DNA of 64,000 nucleotides from Sphaerosporella brunnea. Taxonomy: Eukaryota > Ascomycota > Pezizomycetes > Pezizales > Pyronemataceae. The translations under genes were made by a program, and so were the position numbers. The notes under the pieces are model-generated. The model was not told the DNA's origin. It searched no databases and saw only the letters and a program-made list of their open reading frames with translations. Shown one piece after another: positions 1-10,411 of this stretch (the stretch's first letter is position 1; every line of letters starts with the position of its first letter). The DNA lies in NCBI GenBank assembly GCA_008704415.1, contig VXIS01000006.1, positions 186,001-250,000 on the forward strand. The letters run 5' to 3'.

Positions 1-1480
1 TCCTCATCGTTATGCCCTCCGATCTACCTCCTCTGTATTCCGTCGGCTGTACCTCCTCATTTTTTGATTGCCTCTATGTCATCGTTTTTCGATCGCCTCT
101 ACGTCCTTATTGCTTCCTCGGATGTATGTCCTAATGGGTCGCTCGCTGCTCTGTCCTCGTTCCTCCATTGCCGCTATGACCTCGTTCTATCGCACTACTA
201 CTGCTCTCCCCTCCGCGGTCCAAAATTGAGTGTGGAACTTGGAGCCACCAATCTATCCGGATCAGCACACCTCTCTGCTACATACTGATTGGTTGGTAGT
301 ATTTTCTCGTTCCTCGCTCACCTCGATGTCGTCGTTCCTCTACCGGTGTTATTATGTTGCCACGTCGTCCTCGTGAATCCATCATCTCTGCGTCCTCGTT
401 CCTCGTCATGATTGCCGCGCCTATACGTCTTCGTGATTCGATCTGCTCTATGTCCTCGTAGGTCGCTCATCGTTGTTCGCTGGTCTCTACGGCCTTGTTG
501 TTGCATGGCTGCTTGATGCGCAGTCGGTCTCAAGCCTACACCACGGCTGCGACTCCCTCTGTGCAATTAATGGAGATTCACTGCCAGAATTCCCTCGTTC
601 CTCGCTCCCCCCTGCTTCTTCGTTGATCGTTCGCCTCTATGCCCTCATTCCCTGTCATTATTCCCCCGACTCTACGTCGTCGTCATTCGTTCGCTTGTAG
701 GTCCTCGTTCCTTACCTGGCGTTTTCTCCTAGCCTCTACATCATGGTTAATCGTTACCCTCTACATCCACAATTTGAAATCGCCTCTACGCCCTCCTCAT
801 CGCTCGTCTCTCAATCCTCGTTCCCCGTCATCACTTCGCCTCTACGTGCTAATTTTTCAATCGCCTGTTAGTCCTTGTTCGTCATTATTACTTCGACTCC
901 ACGCCACTATTGTTGAATAACATCTACGTCCACGTTCGTTGTTCGCCTCCACGCCCTCGATATTCGTCAGAATGCAACCGCTCGTCATCCCATGGGCTCT
1001 ACGTCCTGATGCTGGGTCGGCACTTCACGATGGCTAACACCCCCTCTCTGCTACCGATGATGCCTCGCTGCTAGTATTCGTTCGTTTTACGATTGTCCTT
1101 CTTCCCTCGCCTCTACATCCTGGTGCTTCGCTCCCTCTATTTCCTGGTCTACGTCTTCCTTATTCTATTCCTGTTGATTGTGTCTTGACATCGTGTTGTC
1201 TTTTATATCTCTGCTGCTAATACTGACCATCGCCTCTACATCCTCGTTCCCCAGCCATCTTTATTAGCATAACGCTGTTTCCTCGGTGTTCGATTTCGTC
1301 GATGTCCTCGCTGTTGCTGATTATTGCTTCAGCTCTACAGCCCCATTCCTCGTCTCAGTGACACCGCCCCTACGCCCTCGTTTTCGAATGCCCTATACGT
1401 CCTCGTTAGCCGATCACCTCCACGTCCTCGCCTTGACGTCGTTGTTTTTCGACCTCCGCTTTGTCCTCTCCGACTTCACC
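1..1480. repeat. Degenerate pyrimidine-rich tandem array
   Basis: Variants of a unit close to CGCCTCTACGTCCTCGTTC recur throughout, for example near 95-130, 300-460, 600-720, 780-960 and 1380-1450, separated by diverged spacers. The composition is strongly C+T on this strand. Reading frames crossing it give serine- and leucine-rich nonsense with no domain. I read it as an old minisatellite rather than coding DNA; the unit length varies, so it is not a young array. Confidence 0.6.
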
Positions 1481-2274
1481 GATTTCCGGTAGTGCACGGG
1501 TACGTGCAGTCTTTCCTATCCGGAAGACATACAGCTAATTGTTCTCATCTCGTCTCCCCCGAACGCATGTTTTGAGGCCGTAGCTCGCCGTCCGCACCAT
1601 CCTTGTATTCACCGCTCGTCCTCGCTACTCTCCCCGCGCCAGCGTGACTGTCTCTGACGCTACGTACAATGACTCGGTAGGGGCTCCTGATCCTCCGTGT
1701 AACGGGGTAGAATACGCCCGGACATAAGCGAGTGATAGGCCGTGCGGGCACGGGCAATGCCGCGCGGGGTATTTAGCCAGCTACTGCACCGTCCTGAGAA
1801 TACCATCCTTCTTATACCTCACCTTATTCACCGTGACATGGCGACATCGACCTGTTCGTTCCACTAGGCTGGCACATCACCACTCTACACCCAGGCATTC
1901 TTCGATCTGTCATTTTCACACTCTTTCCGCACTCGTTCGACGTCGACGGATTCGCTACGGCTGTGTTTACAACGGCGAATCCGAAAGTCTCTCTTTACCG
2001 CTCTCAGTAACACCCGTCTCCTCATCCCCGAACCCTCCCTTAAACTCTCATATCAAACGACCTTCTACTGATATTATCCTGATCTCCATCGTCGTCGCTT
2101 CAGCCAGGACTGCAAAGCCCGAGCGGCTACTGGAACGTGCGGCCATGGCGATCTTGACAGCGGTGGTGGTGGTGATAGGGGAAGTATGTGAGATGGAGGT
2201 GTTGAAGATTGGGTGCGTGTGATGAAAGGTTGGGGGGGGGGGGGTGGCGTGGTTAGGGTTGACTGCGCGGCGGC
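1481..2274. other. Stretch with no recognisable gene
   Basis: I see no supported gene here. An open frame of 129 codons at 1833-2222 on the plus strand has no recognisable domain or repeat. A run of 13 G residues lies at 2232-2244, followed at about 2254 by a short TTAGGG-like motif. Confidence 0.4.
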
Positions 2275-3170
2275 TCAGGCAGTGACTCGGCGACTCTGAT
2301 GCATCACAGAAAGTAACTCGGCGGCTGCTCCGCGTTTTTGCTCGATCGGTGGGTTAGGGTTATCATCACAGGGCGCGTCGCATTGAACTCCGAATGCACA
2401 AAATGTCTCGTGTCCAAACCGTTGACTAAAAACACAGCCAGCTTGGAAACGACATGCCAGACCACATTGCGACCCCCCACCCATCAAGAACCACGCCTCG
2501 CTCTGCTCCGCCATCACCAAGATCTCTTTCGCCCCCGCCACCGCTTGCCATCCCCACCAACCGACGCAAAGCCTCCATCATCCTCGCAAACAAACAACCC
2601 ACCGCATGTGCCGATACTCAGGAGGCCTGTCGTCGGCGAAAACACATGCGCACTGTGCTATCAGGAGCTGCGCCTGCATGCTTTGCCCGTCGCGCCCCCC
2701 AGGTGGCTGTAGAAATGGTGGAAGCTGGCGGCGCCGACGCGTTTGTCAGGATTGGACATGCACGCAGCGATCAAGGCCGGATTTCTCAGGAACATCCGCA
2801 AGCTGAAGAGAAGTTTGGCGTTTGGCTGCGTGGTCGTCTCCGACCAAGGGAGCAGCTGCTGGTGCGGTGCGTGAGCCCAGGCATCGCCGAGCGTCAGCGG
2901 CTGCGGGTAGCGGGCGCTGAATTCGGCTTCGGCGGCGGGCAAACGCGTCAAGTCGACAGTTTAAGAGGGGTTGAATCAGGCGACGCGACGCGATTGCTGG
3001 GGCTGGTGCGAACACGCCTAACGCGCCTATCCGTAACTACAACATCTTGGCCATGCGCAGTGTATTCCACCCTCAAAATACGTCGTTACCATCTCCCATT
3101 GCGCGTCGGCAAGCCGCAAGTTGATAACACCCGGCCGTCACCTCCGTAAATAGGGCCCACTCCACCCGCG
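2275..3170 (-). other. Possible but unresolved minus-strand gene
   Basis: Several overlapping minus-strand frames lie here, of which 2661-2951 (96 codons) has the most protein-like composition, including the segment SLRMFLRNPALIAACMSNP and an aromatic run FHHFYSHL. The neighbouring frames 2746-3015 and 2275-2541 could be other exons, but I could not find a convincing splice path joining them. No family is recognised. It may equally be non-coding. Confidence 0.2.
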
Positions 3171-3272
3171 CCATCCACTCACTGTGACATTCGCTTTTTA
3201 CCACCAGGGCTGGCTGGGTTGCATCCACCACCGACGATGTCGTCCCAAGCTACGGCATCTGTGGGCAGAGTG

Positions 3273-3700
3273 CTATCGCGGGCGACATGTACACCTCCGG
3301 CGCAATGCGCAGTGGAAGGAAGCGTGCGCCGCCAGGTCTGGGAACCGTGTGGGCTGGGCGATGCATTGATCCGGGGCGCACTCAGCGAGGACGATACCGA
3401 GACAGCCGGTGGTGTAAGCGGTGGGGGTGACAAGCGTGACGCTGCCGTCGGGGCAGAAGCGGGGGCTCGATGGGCTGCAGCGGACGTCCGCAGGGTTAGG
3501 GTTGCAAGTCGGTTGCGCACGATGCGACGGCTGCACACAGTAATAGTCCGTCTGTGAGGTTTGGGCGGTGGTCGCGGGATCATTCGTAAGCCGCCAAGAG
3601 GGCGACGCGGTCATGGCGGCGTTGGACGTTGCGGTGTGCACAGAGACAGATGTTCGGGTTTGTTGTTGGTTGGCGCCGGTTTGTTTGCGTGGACCCGGGT
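3273..3700. other. Long minus-strand open frame, not supported as a gene
   Basis: A minus-strand frame of 252 codons runs 4031-3273 and is cysteine-rich towards its end, but it passes through the repeated motif at 3705-4045, which translates to a recurring VSQPVA stretch only because the repeat lies in it. No domain is recognised, and the start depends on the repeat. I do not call a gene. Confidence 0.25.
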
Positions 3701-3704
3701 CACC

Positions 3705-4045
3705 CGTTGCCACAGCAACTGGCTGACTAACCGGTGGTCGGCGGATGAGGACGGCTAGGCACAGCGCCGCACAGACAGGGTAACAGTACCCCACCGAAAA
3801 GGCGCGGCGCGGCCCAAAAAAATCAACAACTACCGTAACGTTTCGGCGAGAGTATTGAACAGGAAAGAGACTATGCTGCACATTAATATTGATGCGTAAA
3901 CCCATCGAAGGCAGCGTTCCCCACCCAAAACTCTGTTCTTCGGTTTCGCTGGGGCTACCCGAGTTCCGCGCTCCGTGCAACGTTGCCATGGCAACAGGCT
4001 GACTAACCATCATCCACCGTTGACACAGCAACGGGCTGACTAACC
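3705..4045. repeat. Three copies of a palindromic CGTTGCCATGGCAAC-type motif
   Basis: Copies at 3705-3733, 3981-4009 and 4018-4045 share a half-palindromic CGTTGCCAnnGCAAC core followed by GGCTGACTAACC. The middle copy is a perfect palindrome, GTTGCCATGGCAAC, resembling the X-box recognised by RFX-family regulators. The last two copies are tandem. Whether they are regulatory or remains of a repeat cannot be told. Confidence 0.5.
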
Positions 4046-4287
4046 GTCATCCCACAGGTCGTATCGCGCTGCGTTATCACACATTGCATCAGACGCCGTC
4101 TGATCATCGCGCGTCGCCTCGCGAGGCGGCTGTCGTGCCTTGCACGGTCCTCGGAATTGTGAAGCCTGTGGCTCATCCGCCAGCAGTCACTCGTTCTTGA
4201 GACGTCCGGTCCACCCGTTGGCAATCCATTTCATGTTGTCCAAACGGCGGTGGCTTCAGGGTTACATAACCATTTTGCCGTCACATC

Positions 4288-4400
4288 GTAGTCAGCCGGA
4301 ATCGGTATAAGCGGTCCCGTGCGTTCACGGACGGCGAAACCGATCGTTCACTGCACGCGCCTTCGTGGCGCAATGGTTAGCTGACCTGTTTTCGCAGATC
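4288..4400 (+). repeat. tRNA-like repeat with Pol III A box (copy 1)
   Basis: The segment 4361-4385 reads like the 5' part of a tRNA, with A box TGGCGCAATGG at 4366-4376. The preceding ~75 bases are nearly identical to the inverted copy ending near 11550, so the duplicated unit includes both 5' flank and tRNA-like head. The match decays after about 4400 and no B box is visible here. It is best described as a truncated tRNA-derived (SINE-like) repeat or tRNA pseudogene. Confidence 0.5.
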
Positions 4401-4494
4401 CTGCAACATATGGGGATATACGATAGGCTTATACCCGCATTCAAGGCGACAGCTGCTACGGATGCAGCTATGTATGTGAAAGGAGACAGAAATA

Positions 4495-5410
4495 TTGATG
4501 GACACGAGCCGAGCCGGCTCGATCCGCCTAAATTTTGAGCTGGAGCCGGCTCGAGCGTTTACTGAGAATTTTTTTGGCTCCAAGGGCCGCATCAACCCCC
4601 ATCTCAACCCACCCCACCCATCATATTGCACCGTCCACAACACCCACCCTGCGCGCTGCCATCTTTGCCAATATTGGACAACGGCTACAGACCACCAATG
4701 TTCATGGGACCATAGAAGTGACTGAGGCTGCTCGGTATCTTTGCGAGCCTCCAGTGATCCTTGGTACCGATCCGCTCCATTGGTGGAAGTTGAATGAACA
4801 CCGGTTCCCTTCAGTGGCACGAATCGCAAGGGATTACCTCGCTCTCTGCGCTTCAAGTGTTCCCTGTGAACAGCTCTTGTGTGTGTAAGTTTGGACACCA
4901 GCACGCCACTTATGTTTTGTGCCCTCTGACACTGTTTGCGATAATTCAGAGCTGGGGATATTATCACAAAGAAGTGGAACCGTCACTTGGAGGAGTCAAG
5001 CAGCACTTTATTGCTGCTTCAGCACAGGCTAAAGCAAACCGACGTTAAACTGTGGGAAAAGTGGGGTTGTGAAGACCCTGATGATGTACAGGTGGTAGCT
5101 GGAGGTGTGGACATTGCGGGTATGTCTGATGAGGGTGCGGCGGGTGATAGCGATCATGACGCCCCGGGGGGTGCAGATTCCGCCGTTGAGGCTGCTCTGA
5201 ACTCATCAGGGCTATCGGACCTTTATTTGATGCACCACGTGTTGGCCATCCACGGGCTACGGTTCCACCGCTCTGGCTTCGCAAGGGTGGTCTTCGTCAA
5301 CGCAGTCTGCACGCTGGATGATGGATCTGAAGTCGCCATTGGTCACGGACAGGCTCACCAAAAGTATGCGGACCGTGTTGTCCAGCTCGAGATGAACGTG
5401 ACCAGGCAAA
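4495..5410 (+). mobile_element. GTGATGGACAC TIR element, copy 1
   Basis: The left end TTGATGGACACGAGCCGAGC is followed by dense GAGC/GCTCGAG palindromes and a segment CATCTCAACCCACC that also follows the ends at 41568 and 51657. Downstream, 4987-5290 encodes a decayed peptide beginning EESSSTLLLLQHRLKQ, and the DNA around 5150-5220 matches the copies at 42210-42290 and 51080-51140. No clear right terminus or target duplication was found, so the end given is approximate. Confidence 0.5.
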
Positions 5411-5774
5411 AGTCACTCTGATAACAAAACAAACTCTGATGACGAAACACACTTTCATGACGAAACACATTCTAATGGTTCGAGCTTTTCGAGGAAGTTG
5501 CGATGGGAAATCTTTCTTTGTACGGGATGGCAAAACTCACTCCGATGGTTCCAGCTTTTCGAGGAGTTTCGATGGAAATTCTTTGTGCGGGGTTGTGGTT
5601 GTTTTTGTCATAATTCATATCGTCATCTTGGTCACACCTTGCCATTGTTTTTCTCATAATTCATAATCGAAATTTCTCGTCATCTGGTTCACAATGTGCA
5701 ATTGGAGCATCTGAAAACCCTGCCTGTCCCGGATCCGTGATTTGTAACGAAAAGGAGAAGCGGCGACGAAGGTG
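5411..5774. other. Short direct repeats, no gene
   Basis: The stretch 5420-5580 contains diverged repeats of GATGACGAAACACACTTT and GGTTCGAGCTTTTCGAGGA. No gene is supported. Confidence 0.35.
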
Positions 5775-6200
5775 GTGATGGAAACGAGCCGAGCAAAAAG
5801 CTCGAGCATCAAGCCGAGCAGCGCAGAGCCGTACCCACTGGGGACCCGAGTTTTAGCTCGAGCTTTTGGGCTCGAGTCCGGTGCCTTTGGAAAGACGCTA
5901 GAATCTAGATTCTGTTGGTGAGCCGAACATACCAACCGCGCGTCGAACAACAGAATGCTATCGAGTTCCATAGACGTGATAACCAAGAAGCAAAACCGTC
6001 TCCTTAAGCAATCCAGCAGTGCGGTTCTACTGCTCAAAAGTGGGCTCAATCAGAAAACCGTTGACGATTGGGCACTTTATGGGTTGGAGGCCCAACCCGC
6101 GCAACCCGAAGGTGCTGCAGCGAGCAACAGAGACGCACTGGCACCGGCAGAGGGCGCGCGCCAGGCTTTATGACAAGCGGAGGACCCGCGCGCGCCGCGA
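5775..6200 (+). mobile_element. GTGATGGACAC TIR element, copy 2, with coding relic
   Basis: The left end GTGATGGAAACGAGCCGAGC is followed by GAGCTCGAG palindromes to about 5875. A relic frame at 5955-6173 begins MLSSSIDVITKKQNRLLKQS and continues SSAVLLLKSGLNQ, clearly related to the minus-strand frame at 29545-29898 (IDVITKKRKRLLEESSSAV in that copy, with D preceded by EL). This shared peptide is the best coding signature of the family. I do not recognise the domain. Confidence 0.5.
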
Positions 6201-6316
6201 TTCGGGTTAGAGTACTAGTATAGCAGTATTAAATATATAGAGGCACCGAGAATCTGACCGTTTTTGACATCCTCCTTGTCTGCCGGTTCGCGCATCGGAA
6301 ATCGTATGGACGCTAG

Positions 6317-7075
6317 ATGGTTGTGGCCCCGCCGAGGTCTTATTGCTTGTCCGGTTCAAAAATAGCTGGAAGCTGTTACTCTCAATGGAATGAGCTGAAA
6401 CTCGCAAAAATAGGGCATTAGAGGACGCTCTTTATCCCTCTATTGTCAGATTGATCCCCCCATAGATGGTTGTGGTCCCGCAGAGGTCTTATGCCTGGTC
6501 CGGTTCAAAAATAGCTGGAAGCTGTTACTCTCAATGGAATAAGCTGAGACTCGCAAATACTGGGCATTAGAGGACGCTGTTTCTCCCTCGGTTGTTAGAT
6601 GTATCCCCACATGCATGGTTGTGGCCCCGCAGAGGTCTTATGGATGGTCAGGTTCAAAAATAGCTGGAAGCTGTTACCTCATGGAATGAGCTGAAACACT
6701 CAAATATATGGCATTAGAAGACGCTCGTTCTGCCTCTGTTCGGAGATTTATCCACCCATGGATAGATTTTGTTCGAAACTGGCTTCCCAGGCATGGCTAA
6801 GGAATAGCTAAGGCATGGATAAGGACAAGTGAGAGCGCGTGATATGCTACGATGGAGGACCGAATAAGACAATCACCTTTTCCATCATCTACCATCATCG
6901 CCTCCGCCTGACCTTCACACCTACACTATTTCCAACAGATGTTGTGTGAGCAGGCCCCGAAGAGGTGCAAAAATAGCTGGGAGCTGTTACTCTCAACGGA
7001 ATGAGCTCAAACTCGCAAATATAGCGCATCAAAGAACGTTCTTTCTCAGATTTACCCCGCCATAGATGGTTGTAT
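6317..7075. repeat. 149-bp satellite, three tandem units plus a diverged fourth
   Basis: Units start at 6317, 6466 and 6615, each with ATGGTTGTGGCCCCGCAGAG and containing CAAAAATAGCTGGAAGCTGT and GGAATGAGCTGAAACTCGCA. The spacing is 149 bases in both intervals. After an unrelated insert at about 6765-6960, a partial fourth unit spans 6964-7075. A single dispersed piece (GGAATGAGCTCAAACTTACA) occurs near 23818. No coding signal is seen. Confidence 0.75.
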
Positions 7076-7224
7076 TTTGGCGTGCTCCTACAAACGGTCG
7101 TATGGCATCCGTCCGGCGCCTTCATAGGCTCGGCAATGGTCAAATGGGTGTTTGACATCACAGATTCAAGACCTTAAGCCTTGTGAGCTGTGCATCGAGC
7201 ATGCAGCGGCTGCTCAGGAAGCGA

Positions 7225-7920
7225 CCCAATTGAGGGTTAGGGTTAGAGGCCGAGCTGAGCCGAGTCGTGTGAAATGCTTGAGCCAGCGCTGCCTGTTTGC
7301 ACATGGGCTCGCCACGCTGAGGCGAGCCTGAAACGCTGGAGCTTTGGCTCGAGCTACAGTACAATTTGTGATATACGAGCCGGTAAATGAGGTTGCACAC
7401 AGCGACATGAGAGCCAGGATATATCCCAGAGATCTGATCCGGAATCAAAGCCTTCGGGATCAGTTCCCGGGGGTGTTCTGCCTCCATGCCCTCGGCGTCA
7501 CCCTCAGCCGGATGTTCCTGGCCAACACCAGGGGCCCCATCCCCGCCTTCGCTGTGGCTGGCGCGCTCTGACTGGGAGTACCCCGTCCGGTGACCGGCCG
7601 CCTACTGTCGCTCTACATGGTTGGCTCAGCGCACCAAATTGGCAGGCTTTGCTTGGCTATGCTGGAGGCTTGAGCCTTTAACTCAAGCTGACTCGGCTTA
7701 TGTTCGGACGAGACGGGCCGAGTGACGATAAGTTGGGAAGAGTCAGGATGGACTGGACGCGTCAAGACGAGTCAAGAGGAGTTGGACCGGTCAGCAGTCG
7801 TTGAGATGAGTTACAGGCCCGCCGACGGGATGTCTCCCTCTAGCTACCTAGCCAGCTATAACAAAAGGCTCGAGCAAAAGCTCGGCTCGTCAGCCAACGG
7901 GCTTGGCTGATGTCCATCAC
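7225..7920. mobile_element. Fragments of the GAGCTCGAG-rich TIR element
   Basis: GAGCCGAGCTGAGCCGAG and GGCTCGAGC motifs at 7248-7265, 7340-7352 and 7680-7700 and 7867-7905 resemble the subterminal region of the element at 41568-42500. The block ends with an inverted terminal sequence, TTGGCTGATGTCCATCAC, at 7903-7920. A short telomere-like GGGTTAGGGTTAG lies at 7230-7242. Confidence 0.4.
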
Positions 7921-8544
7921 TATGCACGTTCCGTGATGTGCCACCAAGTCGTTATTGCTGTCTCAGCACTGCGTGGTCGTGGGGTTCGGGCCTGGGAGGT
8001 GGTTGATTTTGCTTTGCAATGAATATGGCACGGGCAAAAGTAAAACATCAACAAAATGAGGATATGCGGGCAGCAGCCGTCACCGCTGCTGACTGTCATG
8101 AGAGCGCTCAAATATCCACTGACGAGCGCGCTATCGATTTGAGCAGCCCGTTCCGGGCGGCCACACCGCGTGACCACTTCCCAATGATCCAGCGAGTGAT
8201 ACCCGACGATTTGTCGGTGCTACACAGTTCATTCACCAACGAACTGAGCATGATACGGCGTGTAGTAAAAATTTCATGTTGCGCAGCTCATTCCTTCCCT
8301 GGCGGAGAGACTACGGTCAGCGCCGTCTATCTCGACTGTGGCCGCACGTGCGCCTCAACCGACAACACCCCCAGGCTGCAGCCAAACCTCCACAGCACCA
8401 CATTCACAACGACCCAGAACCCGAACATGGCCGAATCCACCGCCGCCGGGCCCTCCGCCGAGCCGCCTGCCGCTCTCTCGCGTGCGTCATCGGCTGCCCC
8501 CCCCCGCCACCCACAGCCGCGCCTCATCCGTTGGCGCCCGCCAT
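7921..8544. other. Upstream region of the coiled-coil gene
   Basis: No independent gene is supported. A plus-strand frame from 8019 to 8825 contains an ATG at 8427 followed by an alanine/proline-rich peptide (MAESTAAGPSAEPP) that could be the true N terminus of the downstream gene if a run of nine C residues at 8497-8505 carries a one-base length error or polymorphism. Confidence 0.35.
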
Positions 8545-9798
8545 ATGGCGCGGCACACGCGCTCGGAGACGTTGGTCGCAGCCCTCAAAGCGCGCGCACT
8601 CGAGCTGGGCCCGCCGCGGTCGTCTGTGCACACGCTGAACCGGCTGGGCGTCACGTACACGCCGAGCCACGCGCGCGGGACATGGATATGCCGCAGCAAC
8701 GAGGCGCGCGGGCTTCCGTGGTCGCAATCGCTGTCAAATTGGAAAAAGGATGCCCAGACGGCTGCGCTCCGCTGCATCGACAAATTCGAGATCGGTCTGA
8801 GGATTGCCGGATGCGATTTGTTTGAGCCGCAACCTAAAGAGTCAGCCGCTGACGGGGATGCTACCGCAGACACCGAGCGGGAGCTGAGCGCGGAGCTGGC
8901 CAGCGCTGGCCGCGGCGGAAAGGGAAAAGAGCGTGGGGCGTCGCTGGACGAGGAGTGGGACAAAATGGAGGCCGCAATCATAGACGTGCTCCGGGCTAAG
9001 CGGCGCAAGGTGTGGACCGAAGCCCAAGAGGAGATGGCAACCGAGATCAGTGACATGCAGGCGCAATACGCGGACATACTCGCCGACCGGGAGCGCATTC
9101 TCGCCCAGCTGGTGTCGATGCAGGAGCAGGAGGCGGTTATGCAGGGGAAGATGGCCGCGATGGAGGATCTGCAGCACTCCGTCGAGGCCCAGCTGACACA
9201 GATGGCGGCTGCCAACGAGAAAATCGATGCCTTGGGAGCGGAGATTGAATCTTCAAGGGCGCTCCTCGCCGACAAGGACCGTCAGGTACAGGCGCTCCTC
9301 GCCGACAAGGACCGTCAGGTACAGGCGCTGCGTTCGGACATTGCCATCTCGAGAGCACTGCTGGTAGAGAAAGACCGACAGCTTCAAGACATGGCCACAG
9401 AGCTGCAATGCTCGAGGGCTCTCCACGAAGACAAAGACTGCCAACTCGCGGCACTCAAAGCCGAGGTCGCCAAATGGCAGGCGGCACACGCGACGATCCA
9501 AGCGCAGCTGACGCACAAAAGCCGAGGCTTAGAGGAGCTGCAAGCGCAGGTTGCCAAGCAGCAGGAGATGCTTGCGGCCGCAAATGCCGCGGAAGCAGAC
9601 CTGAAGGAACAGAATGCGTACCTGACGCAGATGAAAAATAACCAGGAGAAGGTGATCATGCATATCCGCAACGAGGGTCGGCTGATCAAGCTGGGGCTCC
9701 GGAAGGAGCTGGCGGCTGCAGAGGGGTTGTTTCCTGATGGGGTGCAGGAGGAGGAAGACCTGGTGGAGGAGGAGGAGGGTGGCGGGGCGGATCTCTAG
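8545..9798 (+). CDS. Coiled-coil protein, function unknown
   Basis: An uninterrupted frame of 417 codons from the ATG at 8545. Residues 1-100 look globular (WICRSNEARGLPWSQSLSNW, then a cysteine-containing helix). Residues about 105-150 are charged and low-complexity. From about 155 to 385 there is a long heptad-like coiled coil rich in Q, A, E and L, including a 33-base in-frame duplication at about 9262-9327 that repeats ALLADKDRQVQ. The C terminus is very acidic (EEEDLVEEEEGGG). No catalytic motif is seen. The frame extends upstream without stop to 8338, and an alternative N terminus from ATG 8427 would require a one-base shift in the C9 run at 8497-8505. The architecture resembles a structural or scaffold protein and parallels the gene at 26430-27896, with a globular head and a repeat-expanded coil. 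I do not recognise a family. Confidence 0.7.
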   Translation: MARHTRSETLVAALKARALELGPPRSSVHTLNRLGVTYTPSHARGTWICRSNEARGLPWSQSLSNWKKDAQTAALRCIDKFEIGLRIAGCDLFEPQPKESAADGDATADTERELSAELASAGRGGKGKERGASLDEEWDKMEAAIIDVLRAKRRKVWTEAQEEMATEISDMQAQYADILADRERILAQLVSMQEQEAVMQGKMAAMEDLQHSVEAQLTQMAAANEKIDALGAEIESSRALLADKDRQVQALLADKDRQVQALRSDIAISRALLVEKDRQLQDMATELQCSRALHEDKDCQLAALKAEVAKWQAAHATIQAQLTHKSRGLEELQAQVAKQQEMLAAANAAEADLKEQNAYLTQMKNNQEKVIMHIRNEGRLIKLGLRKELAAAEGLFPDGVQEEEDLVEEEEGGGADL

Positions 9799-10411
9799 TA
9801 TATGTGTGCTTTAATTTACAGGGTGTGAGGGCTGTGTTCCTGTTTCATTTTCGTAATTTTTTGTTGCTTTCTCGAAACACAGGGGCGGATTGTCATGTTG
9901 CCGTTACGTTCTGATTATGCTTTTCATATCTTATCGAGTTCATGTGGAGGAAATACGTTCTGACGTTGGGTACTGGGGCACGGCGCTCACTGGGAGTCAC
10001 TGGCGATTGAAATAACCAGCCAATGTTTGCACTGCTTGAATCTGGCCATGTTGCCTGTTCAACGTCGATTGAATACGATAGTCCCTCGGTTTCAATTCTC
10101 CCACATGAATGATGATTGTCACACAGACCGAGCCCTCGCGGGGAAATACAATGACTGTTGATCCGATGCTCCATAGATATTTAATTTGCCTAGTCAATTC
10201 ATTTGATGTCTTGCGGGGTTGAAAAGTTCTGTTCTGCACACGAACACTGAGTTGAGACTTCTACAGAAGCCCGGAGTGACGGAATACAAAACTATCTGGC
10301 TGCCGTGATCTGTTGAAGCGGGTGATTCAATTCCCTGTCTCTATCTACAGCTATTGCAGCAACAACACGCCAAACATGAGTAGGCTACTCATGTTGATGA
10401 GACGAGACGTC
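9799..10411. other. No gene recognised
   Basis: A+T content rises directly after the coiled-coil gene and probably includes its 3' untranslated region. Short minus-strand frames at 9893-10239 have no recognisable content. Confidence 0.4.

Noticed and set aside
8462..8530. A possible 35-nt intron (GTGCGT to CCCACAG) joining ATG 8427 to the coiled-coil frame
   Set aside because: The length is below the usual minimum for fungal introns and its removal does not bring the two frames into register.
8487..9275. A 262-codon minus-strand open frame
   Set aside because: It lies antisense to the coiled-coil gene and is serine/alanine/cysteine-rich, the normal complement of a Q/E/A-rich coil. No start context or domain.
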